A stretch of DNA of 64,000 nt from Bacillota bacterium (GTDB lineage Bacteria > Bacillota > Clostridia > Christensenellales > Aristaeellaceae). Position 1 is the first letter of the stretch. Each line of letters opens with the position of its first letter. The position numbers and the translations under genes were made by a program. The notes beneath the pieces were generated by a model that was not told where the DNA came from, did no database searches, and was given only the letters and a program-made list of their open reading frames with translations. The stretch is from NCBI GenBank assembly GCA_023413135.1, contig JAEZQK010000055.1, positions 14,837-78,836 of the forward strand. Direction: 5' to 3'. Of the stretch, positions 1-7,330 are shown piece after piece.

Positions 1-219
1 AAGATCAAAACATATATATCAGTCCGCATTCAAACGGCCTGCGATGCTACGCCTTCCCATGTGGCCGAGATGCTGATCATAGGCAGCAATATGGGTATTC
101 TGGACGCCATCAAAAACCTGAAAAGGTATGAGGATACCGAAGAAGACATCCGTAACCTGATGAAAAGGCTGCTGGCGTTTGAAGAAGAAAATGTGCAGCA
201 GTTGAAGGATTTTCTATAA
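1..219 (+). CDS. C-terminal end of an unidentified protein (partial)
   Basis: The frame is open from base 1 to a TAA at 217-219, giving 72 visible residues; the start lies before the window. The visible part looks entirely helical. It has a hydrophobic stretch (AEMLIIGSNMGILDAIKNL) followed by a charged Glu/Lys-rich helix ending in QLKDFL. I do not recognise the family. No terminator is obvious in the 130 bases after the stop. A sigma-A promoter for the next gene begins at 353, so the two are probably transcribed separately. Confidence 0.6.
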   Translation, partial: KIKTYISVRIQTACDATPSHVAEMLIIGSNMGILDAIKNLKRYEDTEEDIRNLMKRLLAFEEENVQQLKDFL

Positions 220-352
220 AACATTTGGAGCGGAAATCTGCACACAGCCCACTTTGCAAAGTATTGCATGTTTTCGAGAAGCGATTGACAGCTTCTCTTT
301 TTTATGTAAATGCAATTTGAATCTCCTTCCTGATACTGCATACCTTTATGCC

Positions 353-381
353 TTGACCCATTAGCCTAGCTGTGGTATGAT
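353..381 (+). promoter_or_regulatory. Sigma-A type promoter upstream of leader ORF and methyltransferase
   Basis: TTGACC at 353-358 and TATGAT at 376-381 are separated by exactly 17 bases. Transcription would start near 388. The first ribosome binding site downstream is GGAGGTGG at 402-409, which serves an ATG at 416 rather than the methyltransferase start at 492. Confidence 0.65.
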
Positions 382-415
382 GCGTTCAATTCTTTCGAAA
401 TGGAGGTGGCCTTTC

Positions 416-520
416 ATGTCAAACCAGCAAGAGCAAGCCCAAGGCGAGCCCGGTCAACAGCGATATTTGAAATATGAAAGGAGTCGCCTCCATGAGCAAT
501 GGGATTGCGAAATCTATTGA
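416..520 (+). CDS. Possible 34-codon leader peptide overlapping the methyltransferase start
   Basis: An ATG at 416 follows GGAGGTGG (402-409) at good spacing and opens a 34-codon frame ending with TGA at 518-520. The peptide begins MSNQQEQAQGEPGQQRYLK and is rich in Gln. It runs through the methyltransferase ribosome binding site and 29 bases into that gene in another frame, so translating it would affect access to the downstream start. This is the arrangement of a regulatory upstream ORF. It could equally be the remains of a displaced gene start. No homolog is recognised. Confidence 0.35.
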   Translation: MSNQQEQAQGEPGQQRYLKYERSRLHEQWDCEIY

Positions 521-1343
521 CCCGGAAGTGTTGGCCTTGTACAATTCCGGGGCTGAAAAAAATCGCTTGCGCTCTGATCTGGGCCTGATCGAGTTTGCGC
601 GCACCTGCGAGCTGCTGCTCGAGAAGCTTCCACCTGCCCCCGCTGTGGTGTACGACATCGGCGGTGGATATGGCGAATACTCCTGGTGGCTCGCATCGCG
701 CGGGTATCAGGTTCACCTGTTCGACCTTTCGGAGAAGAACATCGAAATGGCGTGCGAATTGGGCGCAGAATACCCGGGCGCGCGCCTGGCCGGAATGCAT
801 GTTGCGGATGCCCGCAGCATACCGCTTGCCAGTGAAAGCGCGGACGCGGTTTTGCTGTTCGGGCCGTTGTACCACATCATGGAGAAGCAGGAACGCCATC
901 TTGCGCTCGAGGAATGCAGGAGGCTGCTGAAACCGGGAGGCGTCTTGTTTGCTGCCGGGATCACACGCTATGCCACGCTTCTTTGGGCAACCACCACTTA
1001 TGGCACAACCAACGAGCTGATTGGCGAGCCGGAGTTCATGGAAATGGTTGAGCATGAACTAAAAACCGGCCAGCATATCAGAAACCCCAAATCCTCATAC
1101 GGGGGCATGGGGCGCTCGTTCTTTTGCCTGCCCAAAGAGTTGGGGGAAGAAATCGAATCAGCAGGATTTCGTAATGCCGACGTGCGCGGCGTAATCGGCC
1201 CTGCATGGCTTGTCCCTAACCTTACGGAGCAGTGGAAAGATGAAGCGCGCAGAAAACACATCATGCGCATCGTGCGGCTGACCGAAAAGGAGGAAGCCCT
1301 CTTGGGGCTAAGTACGCATATCGTGGCCATTGCGGTCAAGTAA
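492..1343 (+). CDS. Class I SAM-dependent methyltransferase
   Basis: 283 residues, the usual size for small-molecule class I methyltransferases. Motif I is VYDIGGGYGEYSWWLA (about residues 58-73), followed by an acidic end to beta-2 (LFDLS), a motif IV region (ADAVLLFGPLYHI), and LLKPGG as in the UbiE/Methyltransf_11 type. I chose the ATG at 492 because AAAGGAG (477-483) lies 8 bases before it; an in-frame ATG at 474 has no ribosome binding site. The substrate is unknown. The gene stands alone behind the promoter at 353 and a short overlapping upstream ORF. Similar stand-alone genes are often annotated as resistance or cofactor methyltransferases, but nothing here decides. Confidence 0.85.
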   Translation: MSNGIAKSIDPEVLALYNSGAEKNRLRSDLGLIEFARTCELLLEKLPPAPAVVYDIGGGYGEYSWWLASRGYQVHLFDLSEKNIEMACELGAEYPGARLAGMHVADARSIPLASESADAVLLFGPLYHIMEKQERHLALEECRRLLKPGGVLFAAGITRYATLLWATTTYGTTNELIGEPEFMEMVEHELKTGQHIRNPKSSYGGMGRSFFCLPKELGEEIESAGFRNADVRGVIGPAWLVPNLTEQWKDEARRKHIMRIVRLTEKEEALLGLSTHIVAIAVK

Positions 1344-1366
1344 TTTTACTTTACCTTTTTATGCCA

Positions 1367-1423
1367 TAGGCATTCGCTGCAATATCCGCCCGCCGGATAT
1401 TGCAACGAATGCACAAATGCCTA
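1367..1423. repeat. Long imperfect hairpin downstream of the methyltransferase
   Basis: GCAATATCCG (1379-1388) pairs perfectly with CGGATATTGC (1394-1403) around a 5-base loop. An outer stem pairs GCATTCG (1370-1376) with CGAATGC (1406-1412), extended loosely by TAGGC and GCCTA. No T-run follows directly, so it is either a weak terminator or a small palindromic repeat. It separates the methyltransferase from the tRNA promoter. Confidence 0.55.
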
Positions 1424-1464
1424 GATCCAATAGATTTCTTCCAAGGATTTAATGTTTTTTGGGA

Positions 1465-1493
1465 TTGACAAGCCTCGTCAGCTGTGATATTAT
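1465..1493 (+). promoter_or_regulatory. Promoter of tRNA-Val
   Basis: TTGACA (1465-1470), a 17-base spacer and TATTAT (1488-1493) form a near-consensus sigma-A promoter, as expected for a stable RNA gene. The predicted start is near 1500, about 80 bases before the mature tRNA. Confidence 0.75.
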
Positions 1494-1581
1494 GGGTTGC
1501 GTCGCCGGTGATGACGAAGCAAATACTTCTCAAATCCGGCCAAAAAACCCCCACCGTTTGCCAAAACGGATTGTGGATTAT

Positions 1582-1657
1582 GGTCTGTTGGCTCAGTTGG
1601 TAGAGCACATCGTTCACATCGATGGGGTCACTGGTTCGAGTCCAGTACAGACCACCA
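1582..1657 (+). tRNA. tRNA-Val (anticodon CAC)
   Basis: A 76-base cloverleaf can be folded by eye. The acceptor GGTCTGT pairs with ACAGACC, the D stem GCTC with GAGC, the anticodon stem CATCG with CGATG around loop TTCACAT (anticodon CAC), and the T stem ACTGG with CCAGT around TTCGAGT. The discriminator is A1654 and CCA is encoded (1655-1657). It reads GTG codons. A second, 5'-truncated copy lies at 4747-4798. Confidence 0.95.
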
Positions 1658-1662
1658 AAAAA

Positions 1663-1687
1663 CCGCCCAATATGGACGGTTTTTTAT
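1663..1687 (+). terminator. Terminator of tRNA-Val
   Basis: An imperfect hairpin of ACCG-CC against GG-CGGT is followed by a run of six T. It starts five bases after the encoded CCA, so it fits as the tRNA transcript end. Similar, diverged sequence follows the truncated tRNA copy at 4800. Confidence 0.6.
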
Positions 1688-1709
1688 TGCACATCTAATA
1701 AGTTTTGCC

Positions 1710-1728
1710 GGGTGCATGGCGGGTGCAT
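1710..1728. repeat. Paired 8 bp direct repeats next to the tRNA end (arm-site-like)
   Basis: GGGTGCAT occurs at 1710-1717 and again at 1721-1728, an 11 bp period, about one helical turn. Such spaced direct repeats beside a tRNA 3' end resemble the arm-type sites bound by tyrosine integrases. No integrase gene remains nearby, so this role is inferred. Confidence 0.4.
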
Positions 1729-1787
1729 CTTTACGCGAGAAAGCTGATTGGTTCCTGATTACGCAGCATATCGGGGTGCCATTTCTA

Positions 1788-2258
1788 TTATATATTCTGA
1801 TCAGGAAAACGATCTGATACGAGGTTTAAAATAATACCGTGCTCAAGATACGCCTTCAGTCCTGCAAGCACTAACGCAAATCCTTCCGTGCAGCCAATCA
1901 CCTTTTCTACAACCTCATCCCTGTCTCCTTGAAATCCAGTACTCGAAATGCTGACGAAAGTGGCATTATCTTCTATTCGTGTAAATATCCACTCGACAAT
2001 GGATGTGCCAAACATACTCCATTGGATAAGTATACGCCTGTTTGGTTCCATTTCTTTTGCGCTGACCTGTACAGAGAGATTGTACATTTCCCAATCCCAC
2101 TGGACTTGCTGATCGGGTTCAAGCCTTCCGCTGCTTTTAGTAAACCAAAACTTTGTGGTGATGGCAGGGTTGATAAAGGCCTCATATACTTGGGCAACTG
2201 GTCTGCGGATCAGCATCTCAGCTTTTGCAACTGGATCAAGCGCTATCGTGTTTTCCAT
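1788..2258 (-). CDS. SRPBCC/AHSA1-domain protein
   Basis: 156 residues of the START-like fold seen in Aha1-type bacterial proteins. Features are an N-terminal AEMLIRRPVAQVYEAFINPA, a WFTKSSGRLEPD stretch, and a C-terminal helix (GFALVLAGLKAYLEHG) closing a hydrophobic pocket. These proteins bind unknown small ligands and often sit in ArsR-type operons, as here. The start is the ATG at 2258, preceded by AAGGGG; the frame extends further upstream but would run into the preceding gene. It is third in an operon with the ArsR regulator (2798) and another AHSA1 protein (2275), with a 16-base gap to the latter. Confidence 0.8.
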   Translation of the reverse strand: MENTIALDPVAKAEMLIRRPVAQVYEAFINPAITTKFWFTKSSGRLEPDQQVQWDWEMYNLSVQVSAKEMEPNRRILIQWSMFGTSIVEWIFTRIEDNATFVSISSTGFQGDRDEVVEKVIGCTEGFALVLAGLKAYLEHGIILNLVSDRFPDQNI

Positions 2259-2274
2259 ACTGAATACCCCTTGT

Positions 2275-2790
2275 TTATTTCTTCTTAAATTGCATTGAAT
2301 ACTGATCGTACAATTCCTGCCATCCATATTTGAACGCGTTTTCTCCCACCATGGATGGCGTCTTTTCACCGGCTAGAGTTCCGATAAGGCCTTTCAGGCA
2401 AAGATGCCAACCCGCCGCATAGGAGGGGGCATCCTGTTCGTTTGCGAAGCGGTGGCGAAGAATCAGGATAGTCTTATCTTTATCTTCATACAGTTCCCAT
2501 CGCAGGATGTCGGGTCCCCATCTTAAGACGAGCAAGTACGGTGCATTGACTTCCAGCACATCACCCTGCCTCTCATCGGCCTCGGGCGCGTCGATGTGTG
2601 CCAGCCGTACCGCACCGGTCGTGGTCAGATCCCTGTCCGCCGCGAATGGTCCCCAACTGGTTATCTGGTCGGCCTTAGTAAGCGCGGCCCAGACATCTTC
2701 AAGTGGATGTTCCAAAGAACGCTCAAGCACTAGAATCCATTCCCCGGCCTCTTGGATGAGATAAGGGTTTTCTGAAACATGCAAACTCAT
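2275..2790 (-). CDS. SRPBCC/AHSA1-domain protein
   Basis: 171 residues. The AHSA1-type start LVLERSLEHPLEDVWAALTK and the HRFANEQDAPSYAAGWHLCL helix are characteristic. The start at 2790 is chosen because GGAGG lies 9 bases upstream; a longer version from 2808 would place that site inside the gene. The stop of the ArsR gene (2798) is 7 bases before the start, so the two are probably co-transcribed. It is a paralog in fold of the next gene but not a recent duplicate. Ligand unknown. Confidence 0.8.
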   Translation of the reverse strand: MSLHVSENPYLIQEAGEWILVLERSLEHPLEDVWAALTKADQITSWGPFAADRDLTTTGAVRLAHIDAPEADERQGDVLEVNAPYLLVLRWGPDILRWELYEDKDKTILILRHRFANEQDAPSYAAGWHLCLKGLIGTLAGEKTPSMVGENAFKYGWQELYDQYSMQFKKK

Positions 2791-2797
2791 TATGTGA

Positions 2798-3115
2798 TTA
2801 CCTCCCATGGTTTTTTTTCTGATCTAGGTGCATAGCCAAGGCGTCAACATGCTTATTCCACATTTTCCGATAAGCGTTTAGCCATTCATCAATCTCTGCG
2901 AGCGGCTCGGCATTTAGGCAATAGATGCGGTGCTGAGCCTTGATCTGGACTTGTACAAGGCCACATTCGCGGAGTGTCCGCAGGTGCTTGGATATCAAAG
3001 GCTGTGATAAACCGAGATCATTTACCAACTCTGTGACGCTTGAATCGGACTGTAGCAGCCGGTCCAAGATTCGCCGACGAGATGGCTCTGCAACCACAGC
3101 ATAAGTATCGAGCAC
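2798..3115 (-). CDS. ArsR-family winged-helix repressor
   Basis: 105 residues, typical for ArsR/SmtB regulators. The helix-turn-helix is SVTELVNDLGLSQPLISKHL, followed by the wing region GLVQVQIKAQHRIYCL. No cysteine cluster of the metal-binding ArsR type is present, so it belongs to the group that pairs with AHSA1 proteins. The chosen start is a GTG at 3115, 8 bases after AAGGAGG (3124-3130); a GTG at 3124 abuts that site. It is first in a three-gene operon and very likely autoregulated through the palindrome at 3141-3156. Confidence 0.85.
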   Translation of the reverse strand: MLDTYAVVAEPSRRRILDRLLQSDSSVTELVNDLGLSQPLISKHLRTLRECGLVQVQIKAQHRIYCLNAEPLAEIDEWLNAYRKMWNKHVDALAMHLDQKKNHGR

Positions 3116-3137
3116 TGTCCTCACCTCCTTATGTCTG

Positions 3138-3167
3138 ATTATAACCGTACGGTTATATAACTGTCAA
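3138..3167 (-). promoter_or_regulatory. ArsR operon promoter with a perfect palindromic operator
   Basis: Read on the - strand, TTGACA (3167-3162) and TATAAT (3143-3138) are 18 bases apart. The spacer and part of the -10 box are covered by ATAACCGTACGGTTAT (3141-3156), a perfect 16 bp palindrome. An ArsR dimer bound there would block RNA polymerase, so this is the likely autoregulatory site. Confidence 0.75.
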
Positions 3168-3336
3168 GGAATATTACGAAGAAAATTATAGGGGCGGGCG
3201 GTTGGAAACCGCTATGCTCCGCCAGATAAAGGCAAAATCGAAAGGTTCGGTTCTTTTCACGTATCAATAAAAAGGGCAGACACAATCAAGCGCTTGTCGA
3301 AACTATATGGTATACTGTCTATAAAGAGGTGGGTAC

Positions 3337-4248
3337 ATGCATGCTTGGGAAGCGATACAGAAAACCCTGAATCACATGGAAGAACACATCGGCGCAGAGA
3401 TTTCGATTGAAGAATTGGCGCAAATCGCCTCGCTGTCGCCGTTTTATTATCAGCGTTTGTTCACACGGCTGGTCAAGAAACCGGTACGGGAATACATCAA
3501 GATACGCCAACTGGCCAGGGCCTGCAACACACTGCGTGATAAAGAAAACCGCATCCTGGACGTTGCTCTGAAATACGGTTTTAGAAGCCATGAGACCTTT
3601 ACCCGGGCGTTCAAGGATACCTACGGAATCACACCGGCGCAATACCGGGACAAGCCTGTCGCCTTAGACCACTTTGACAAGCCCAATCTGCTGCTAAACT
3701 ACGTCATTGTCGATGAGGGCACACCGCTGATCAGCGACGGGCTGGTGCTGGAAATGAACCGAAAGACCCTTGAGAAACCGATATGCTTCGCAGGCAAGAA
3801 GGGATTCTTTCCCTTTGTGCATGGCAAGATGCTTGGGGAAAGGCCAGGCGTTTGTGCAGCAGATGACATATGGAAGGAGTTTTACAGTGTTCGGCGAGAT
3901 ATTCCGCGTATCCCCGGTGGGCGCCATATCGGCGTCTGCTTTAAAGGCGATGCGCCGGAAGGCCATACCTCATACTTTGCCGGCGCAGAGGTAGAACAGA
4001 TTGTGGAGAACGCCCATTATGAAAGTTGGCTGCTACCCGCGAGGGAATACGTTGTCTGCGGATTTGAGGCGGAGGACTTTAAGCAGTTGGCGCCTTCCGC
4101 GCTGGGCAAGGCCATGAAGTTTACCCGGCTTTGGCTTAAGAAGCATGGTCTGATCGCGGATGGTTTTTTCCCTGAAATGTATTACCCAAACTCACCTGAC
4201 ACCCCCTATATGGAATTGTGGATTCCGTTTAAACAACGTGAAAAATAA
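3337..4248 (+). CDS. AraC-family regulator with GyrI-like effector domain
   Basis: 303 residues. Residues 1-105 hold two helix-turn-helices of the AraC type (SIEELAQIASLSPFYYQRLF and ILDVALKYGFRSHETFTRAF, then FKDTYGITPAQYR). The remainder resembles the GyrI/Rob-type small-molecule-binding domain and ends with YMELWIPF. This layout is that of multidrug-sensing regulators. ATG 3337 follows GAGGTGG. The downstream flavin-type oxidase begins 20 bases after the stop and is probably in the same operon. TATACT (3311-3316) could be the -10 box, but no good -35 is seen, which would suit an activator-dependent promoter. Confidence 0.85.
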   Translation: MHAWEAIQKTLNHMEEHIGAEISIEELAQIASLSPFYYQRLFTRLVKKPVREYIKIRQLARACNTLRDKENRILDVALKYGFRSHETFTRAFKDTYGITPAQYRDKPVALDHFDKPNLLLNYVIVDEGTPLISDGLVLEMNRKTLEKPICFAGKKGFFPFVHGKMLGERPGVCAADDIWKEFYSVRRDIPRIPGGRHIGVCFKGDAPEGHTSYFAGAEVEQIVENAHYESWLLPAREYVVCGFEAEDFKQLAPSALGKAMKFTRLWLKKHGLIADGFFPEMYYPNSPDTPYMELWIPFKQREK

Positions 4249-4268
4249 TATGATTCGGAGGAATTATC

Positions 4269-4739
4269 ATGAACAAGTATGACGAAGCCATGAAACTGCT
4301 GGACGAAAAACTGGGCAACAAGGACGGTCTGATCTCTCTGTCCACCATCGCACTGGAACCGGGGGCTGATGGCAAAAGCCGCCCCGCAGCCCGCATTGTG
4401 GACGCCTATTATGAGAACGGCGCATTCTACACCGTCACCTACGCCACTTCAGGCAAGATGCGGCAGATCGCCCAAAACCCCGAAGTCGCCATTTGCATCA
4501 TCGTCGAAAACTTCACGGCCGACGGAATCGGCGAAAACCTGGGCTGGGTGTGTGATGAGAAAAACGCGGAGATGATGACAAAGCTGCGCACAATATTTGC
4601 CGCGTGGTATAAAGAGGCCAACAACGACGAAGACCCCAACACATGCCTGCTGCGCATCCGCCTGACAAAGGGCCTATGGAATGACGCCCACAAAGGGATC
4701 AGAAATGAGATTGATTTTATCAATAAGACGGCAGATTAA
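4269..4739 (+). CDS. Pyridoxamine 5'-phosphate oxidase-like split-barrel protein
   Basis: 156 residues, the size of general-stress-protein-26-type FMN/F420-binding split barrels. The N-terminal part has SRPAARIVDAYYENGAFY followed by ATSGKMRQIAQNPEVAICI, the usual strand order of this fold. The family includes flavin reductases and antibiotic-inactivating enzymes; the substrate cannot be read from sequence. CGGAGG precedes the ATG. It probably shares a transcript with the AraC-type regulator. The stop lies 7 bases before the truncated tRNA copy. Confidence 0.8.
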   Translation: MNKYDEAMKLLDEKLGNKDGLISLSTIALEPGADGKSRPAARIVDAYYENGAFYTVTYATSGKMRQIAQNPEVAICIIVENFTADGIGENLGWVCDEKNAEMMTKLRTIFAAWYKEANNDEDPNTCLLRIRLTKGLWNDAHKGIRNEIDFINKTAD

Positions 4740-4746
4740 GTGACCT

Positions 4747-4798
4747 ATCGTTCACCTCGATGAGGTCACTGGTTCGAGCCCAGTACAGACCACCAAAC
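4747..4798 (+). pseudogene. Truncated tRNA-Val copy (3' half only)
   Basis: These 52 bases match 1609-1660, from inside the anticodon stem of tRNA-Val through CCA, with three differences. The acceptor 5' strand and D arm are absent, so no functional tRNA can form. Similarity continues at lower identity through the following terminator. The pair brackets the 3.1 kb block 1658-4746, as attL/attR would for an element inserted at a tRNA 3' end. Confidence 0.8.
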
Positions 4799-4799
4799 A

Positions 4800-4830
4800 G
4801 CCGCCTTTGAAAGAGGGCGGTTATTCATTG
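4800..4830 (+). terminator. Hairpin after the tRNA remnant
   Basis: CCGCC-TTTGAAAGAG-GGCGG is followed by TTATTCATT. It corresponds in position to the terminator of the intact tRNA and may now end the AraC/oxidase transcript. Confidence 0.5.
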
Positions 4831-4948
4831 CATATTTAGTATACTGATGGACATATCGGTGTTATAAGAAGGGGTATAATCATCATGTAGATGTTTGAAG
4901 GTATCATTCAAGAATTCCTAAAGGTGTTTCCAATCACATCTGCTCTGA

Positions 4949-4977
4949 TTGCTGCAATATTGATTTCATGCTATAAT
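4949..4977 (+). promoter_or_regulatory. Promoter of the radical SAM gene
   Basis: TTGCTG (4949-4954), 17 bases, then a perfect TATAAT (4972-4977). The predicted start near 4984 leaves about 40 bases of leader before the ATG at 5024. Confidence 0.65.
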
Positions 4978-5023
4978 TCTTCGGCGGGTGAAGATATATG
5001 CCCACTTGCCGGGAGGAAAGGTT

Positions 5024-6148
5024 ATGAAAATTTCAAAAAAAGATGCGCTGACATGGTTTGAATTCTTTTCATCATTGCCTGAGGATGAGGAAATTATGAC
5101 TCATCAACAGGAAATCGTTTATGCTGCCTTTGCACAAATTGAGGCAGCCATAGATTATAGAATTGACTCGCTGATGTCGGATATCGCCCATTTGAAGACT
5201 TTGGAGAATAGAACGTACTTTGTTGGAAACGAAAGCAAATTTCCCATGGGCTGCCGCTCCTGTTTGCTTGGAACCGGCTTGAGCGCGATCAGGAAGACAA
5301 ACAAATGCAACTTAGAGTGTAAGTTCTGTTACAATTATGGAGAATTAGACCGTATTCCTCCGGTTGGCGAAGGTATGTGGGAAATCGGAGGTACGAAATT
5401 TTATGAGAAGGATATTGATTTGCTGCTTTCCATACAGCCCAAACCCACCGGTATTTCCTATGTTTATTTGGAACCATTCATGGAAATTGAAAAATACTAT
5501 CCGGTTATAAAGAAATTTCACGCCGCTCAAATTCATCAGCATCTATACACAAATGGCACTTTAGCTACTGAAGAGACGCTGAAAGCATTGGGCGAAGCCG
5601 GTCTAGACGAGATACGTTTCAACCTGGGCGCCTCCGGCTGCTCGGACAAGGTGATTGAAAATATCGGGATCGCAAAAAAGCATATCAAGTATGTGGGTAT
5701 TGAAACGCCGATGACGCCCGAGTTCTTCAAAGCGTTTTTCAGGAAAAAGCAGGCGATCTTGGATACAAATCTGGATTTCATCAATTGTGCGGAATTGCAT
5801 CTGAAAGAGAACAATATCGACAATTATGATGGAGAGAACATGTATATTTCCAGGCACGGATATATTTCTCCGGTTTGGAGCAGGGAATTGACGCTGAAAT
5901 TCATGAAAATCGCCGATGAAGAAAACTGGGATCTTGTTGTTCATGACTGCTCGAACTATACGAAGTTTGCCAGGGGCTTGAATTTGCGCGGCAAAGAGGG
6001 CTCGTGGTTCGGGGCCAGCAATTACGCATGCGAGTTTTCCAGAATACCATACGCAGCCTTTTTGCCAATACTGCGTGATGACAGCTTTACATTTTTGTGC
6101 GAAGAAGAATTGCCCGACGGCTACAAGCCGGGCCAGCTGGTTTTTTAA
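5024..6148 (+). CDS. Radical SAM protein of unknown function
   Basis: 374 residues. The cluster motif is C95-x3-C99-x2-C102 (CNLECKFC) followed by YNYGELD. Two more cysteines lie just before it (C77, C80) and others near the C-terminus (HDCSN, YACEF), so an auxiliary cluster is possible. The barrel continues with IHQHLYTNGTL and DEIRFNLGASG, as in MoaA/SPASM relatives. The start at 5024 has GGGAGGAAAGG just upstream; an in-frame ATG at 4988 has none. It stands alone with its own promoter and no obvious peptide or partner gene, so the substrate is unknown. Confidence 0.85.
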   Translation: MKISKKDALTWFEFFSSLPEDEEIMTHQQEIVYAAFAQIEAAIDYRIDSLMSDIAHLKTLENRTYFVGNESKFPMGCRSCLLGTGLSAIRKTNKCNLECKFCYNYGELDRIPPVGEGMWEIGGTKFYEKDIDLLLSIQPKPTGISYVYLEPFMEIEKYYPVIKKFHAAQIHQHLYTNGTLATEETLKALGEAGLDEIRFNLGASGCSDKVIENIGIAKKHIKYVGIETPMTPEFFKAFFRKKQAILDTNLDFINCAELHLKENNIDNYDGENMYISRHGYISPVWSRELTLKFMKIADEENWDLVVHDCSNYTKFARGLNLRGKEGSWFGASNYACEFSRIPYAAFLPILRDDSFTFLCEEELPDGYKPGQLVF

Positions 6149-6443
6149 GTGGCGGGTTCTTTGACAGGCTGATGCGCCCATGAAAATCAGCAGAGTATTT
6201 TGGTCTCACGGAATAATGGACCGGCTCACTGGTTCCCTAACCTATGCAGCCAAACCGCCGTTCCTCTATCGCGCCGGCCTCTTGTGACCAACGGTACAAC
6301 ACATGGGGCTCCGGGCTGTAGTGCCAGCCAGCATCCCGGCTTTGTTTAAGGCCGGGATCTGTATTTGCGCTATCCTCTAGCATTTGCAATCAGGAATTGA
6401 CTCCAGTATAGTGCATGCAACGCACAAAATATATTTATGCACA
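6149..6443. other. Intergenic stretch without a gene, containing one hairpin
   Basis: No credible coding frame is present between the convergent radical SAM and MerR genes. ATCCCGGC (6333-6340) pairs with GCCGGGAT (6351-6358) around a 10-base loop, a possible bidirectional terminator without a strong T-run. Nothing else stands out. Confidence 0.5.
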
Positions 6444-7166
6444 TCATTGCTTTTCAAAGCGGCCCTCCTCCACCTGAACGCACAAATTGTAAAGCGCGGA
6501 TATGGCTTTCATTTGATCCCGGTTTATTTTGGATAAGTGCTGCTTTATGCCATTTACCATGGACAATATTCTGTTTCTGTCATTGTAATCGAAGGTGTCC
6601 AGCTCCTCCCGGATCTGTTCAATGGCGTATTTTTGATGGTTCGCGTAAACGGAAAGTTTAAGGGCATATATCGTCAAGATTTGCTTTATGTGTTCTGCTG
6701 TAAACATACGATAGTTGTTTTCTGAAGAACGCATAACTGTTATAAGGCCAATCTTATCCCAATGCCGAATGGTGGTAGCCGGAATACCTGTTTCCCGGCT
6801 AACATCATTTATGCTCAGCTTGTTGCGGCTTATATGAAGCGCAAGGTCGTTTCTATGGAGTAGGCTTTTGGCTATTTTCTCGGTTATCAATTTTTCCTCA
6901 TATAGGTCTGCCTGCTTTTTATTGATTATCCATAAGGCGGCATCCATTTCTTTTGCCATGACCGCTTCAAATATTTTTGCAATTTCGGTGAGGCTAAACG
7001 CCGGGAGCATCTCTCTTAAGCAGACGATGTATGCGGCATGTTCATCAGAAAGAACTCTGTATCCTGTTTTTGAACGAGGCACAGGGGGCATTAGTCCAAG
7101 CATCTCATATTTTCGAATTGTTGTGGTGCTGATGCCTAATCTGCGGGAAATATCAGCCGGACGCAT
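6444..7166 (-). CDS. Transcriptional regulator with two MerR-type DNA-binding domains
   Basis: 240 residues. The first MerR domain is at about residues 1-70 (MRPADISRRLGISTTTIRKY, then GYRVLSDEHAAYI). A second is at about 115-180 (SINDVSRETGIPATTIRHWD, then NNYRMFTAEHIKQIL). Most MerR proteins have one such domain, so this is an internal duplication or fusion. The start at 7166 has AAAGGAG 10 bases upstream. It is divergent from the UvrA-like gene, with 164 bases between the starts, and an inverted repeat in that gene's promoter (7266-7286) is the likely binding site. MerR/TipA relatives sense drugs, which fits the neighbour. Confidence 0.85.
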   Translation of the reverse strand: MRPADISRRLGISTTTIRKYEMLGLMPPVPRSKTGYRVLSDEHAAYIVCLREMLPAFSLTEIAKIFEAVMAKEMDAALWIINKKQADLYEEKLITEKIAKSLLHRNDLALHISRNKLSINDVSRETGIPATTIRHWDKIGLITVMRSSENNYRMFTAEHIKQILTIYALKLSVYANHQKYAIEQIREELDTFDYNDRNRILSMVNGIKQHLSKINRDQMKAISALYNLCVQVEEGRFEKQ

Positions 7167-7264
7167 TGTGATTTGGCTCCTTTCATGGCATGATAACATT
7201 ATAAGATAGGTTTAAACTTTTTTCCATAGGAATGCGCCATTGTCATGGTTAGCTCTTCATGAAG

Positions 7265-7292
7265 TTTACCTATTGCACTAAGGTAATATAAT
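7265..7292 (+). promoter_or_regulatory. UvrA-like gene promoter with MerR-type operator
   Basis: TATAAT at 7287-7292 is preceded by TTTACC at 7265-7270, a 16-base spacer. TTACCT (7266-7271) and AGGTAA (7281-7286) form an inverted repeat lying between -35 and -10, the classic position for MerR control. For the opposite strand a possible promoter is TGGAAA-17-TATAAT (7226-7198) for the regulator itself. Confidence 0.6.
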
Positions 7293-7330
7293 AAAGATAA
7301 CGGGCAGACATGGAAGCAAGGAGGAGTTTT

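Noticed and set aside
414..1055. 213-codon - strand frame opposite the first methyltransferase.
   Set aside because: Shadow of a high-GC-third-position gene; no start signal and the sense frame has clear methyltransferase motifs.
1459..1698. 79-codon + strand frame across the tRNA-Val region.
   Set aside because: It runs through the tRNA promoter, the tRNA and its terminator, and has no ribosome binding site.
4747..4798. Second tRNA-Val gene.
   Set aside because: Only the 3' half is present; the D arm and 5' acceptor strand are missing, so a cloverleaf cannot form.
5024..6148. RiPP maturase (sactipeptide or SPASM peptide) cluster.
   Set aside because: No short precursor gene or exporter lies near the radical SAM gene, and the downstream 295 bases show no credible small ORF.
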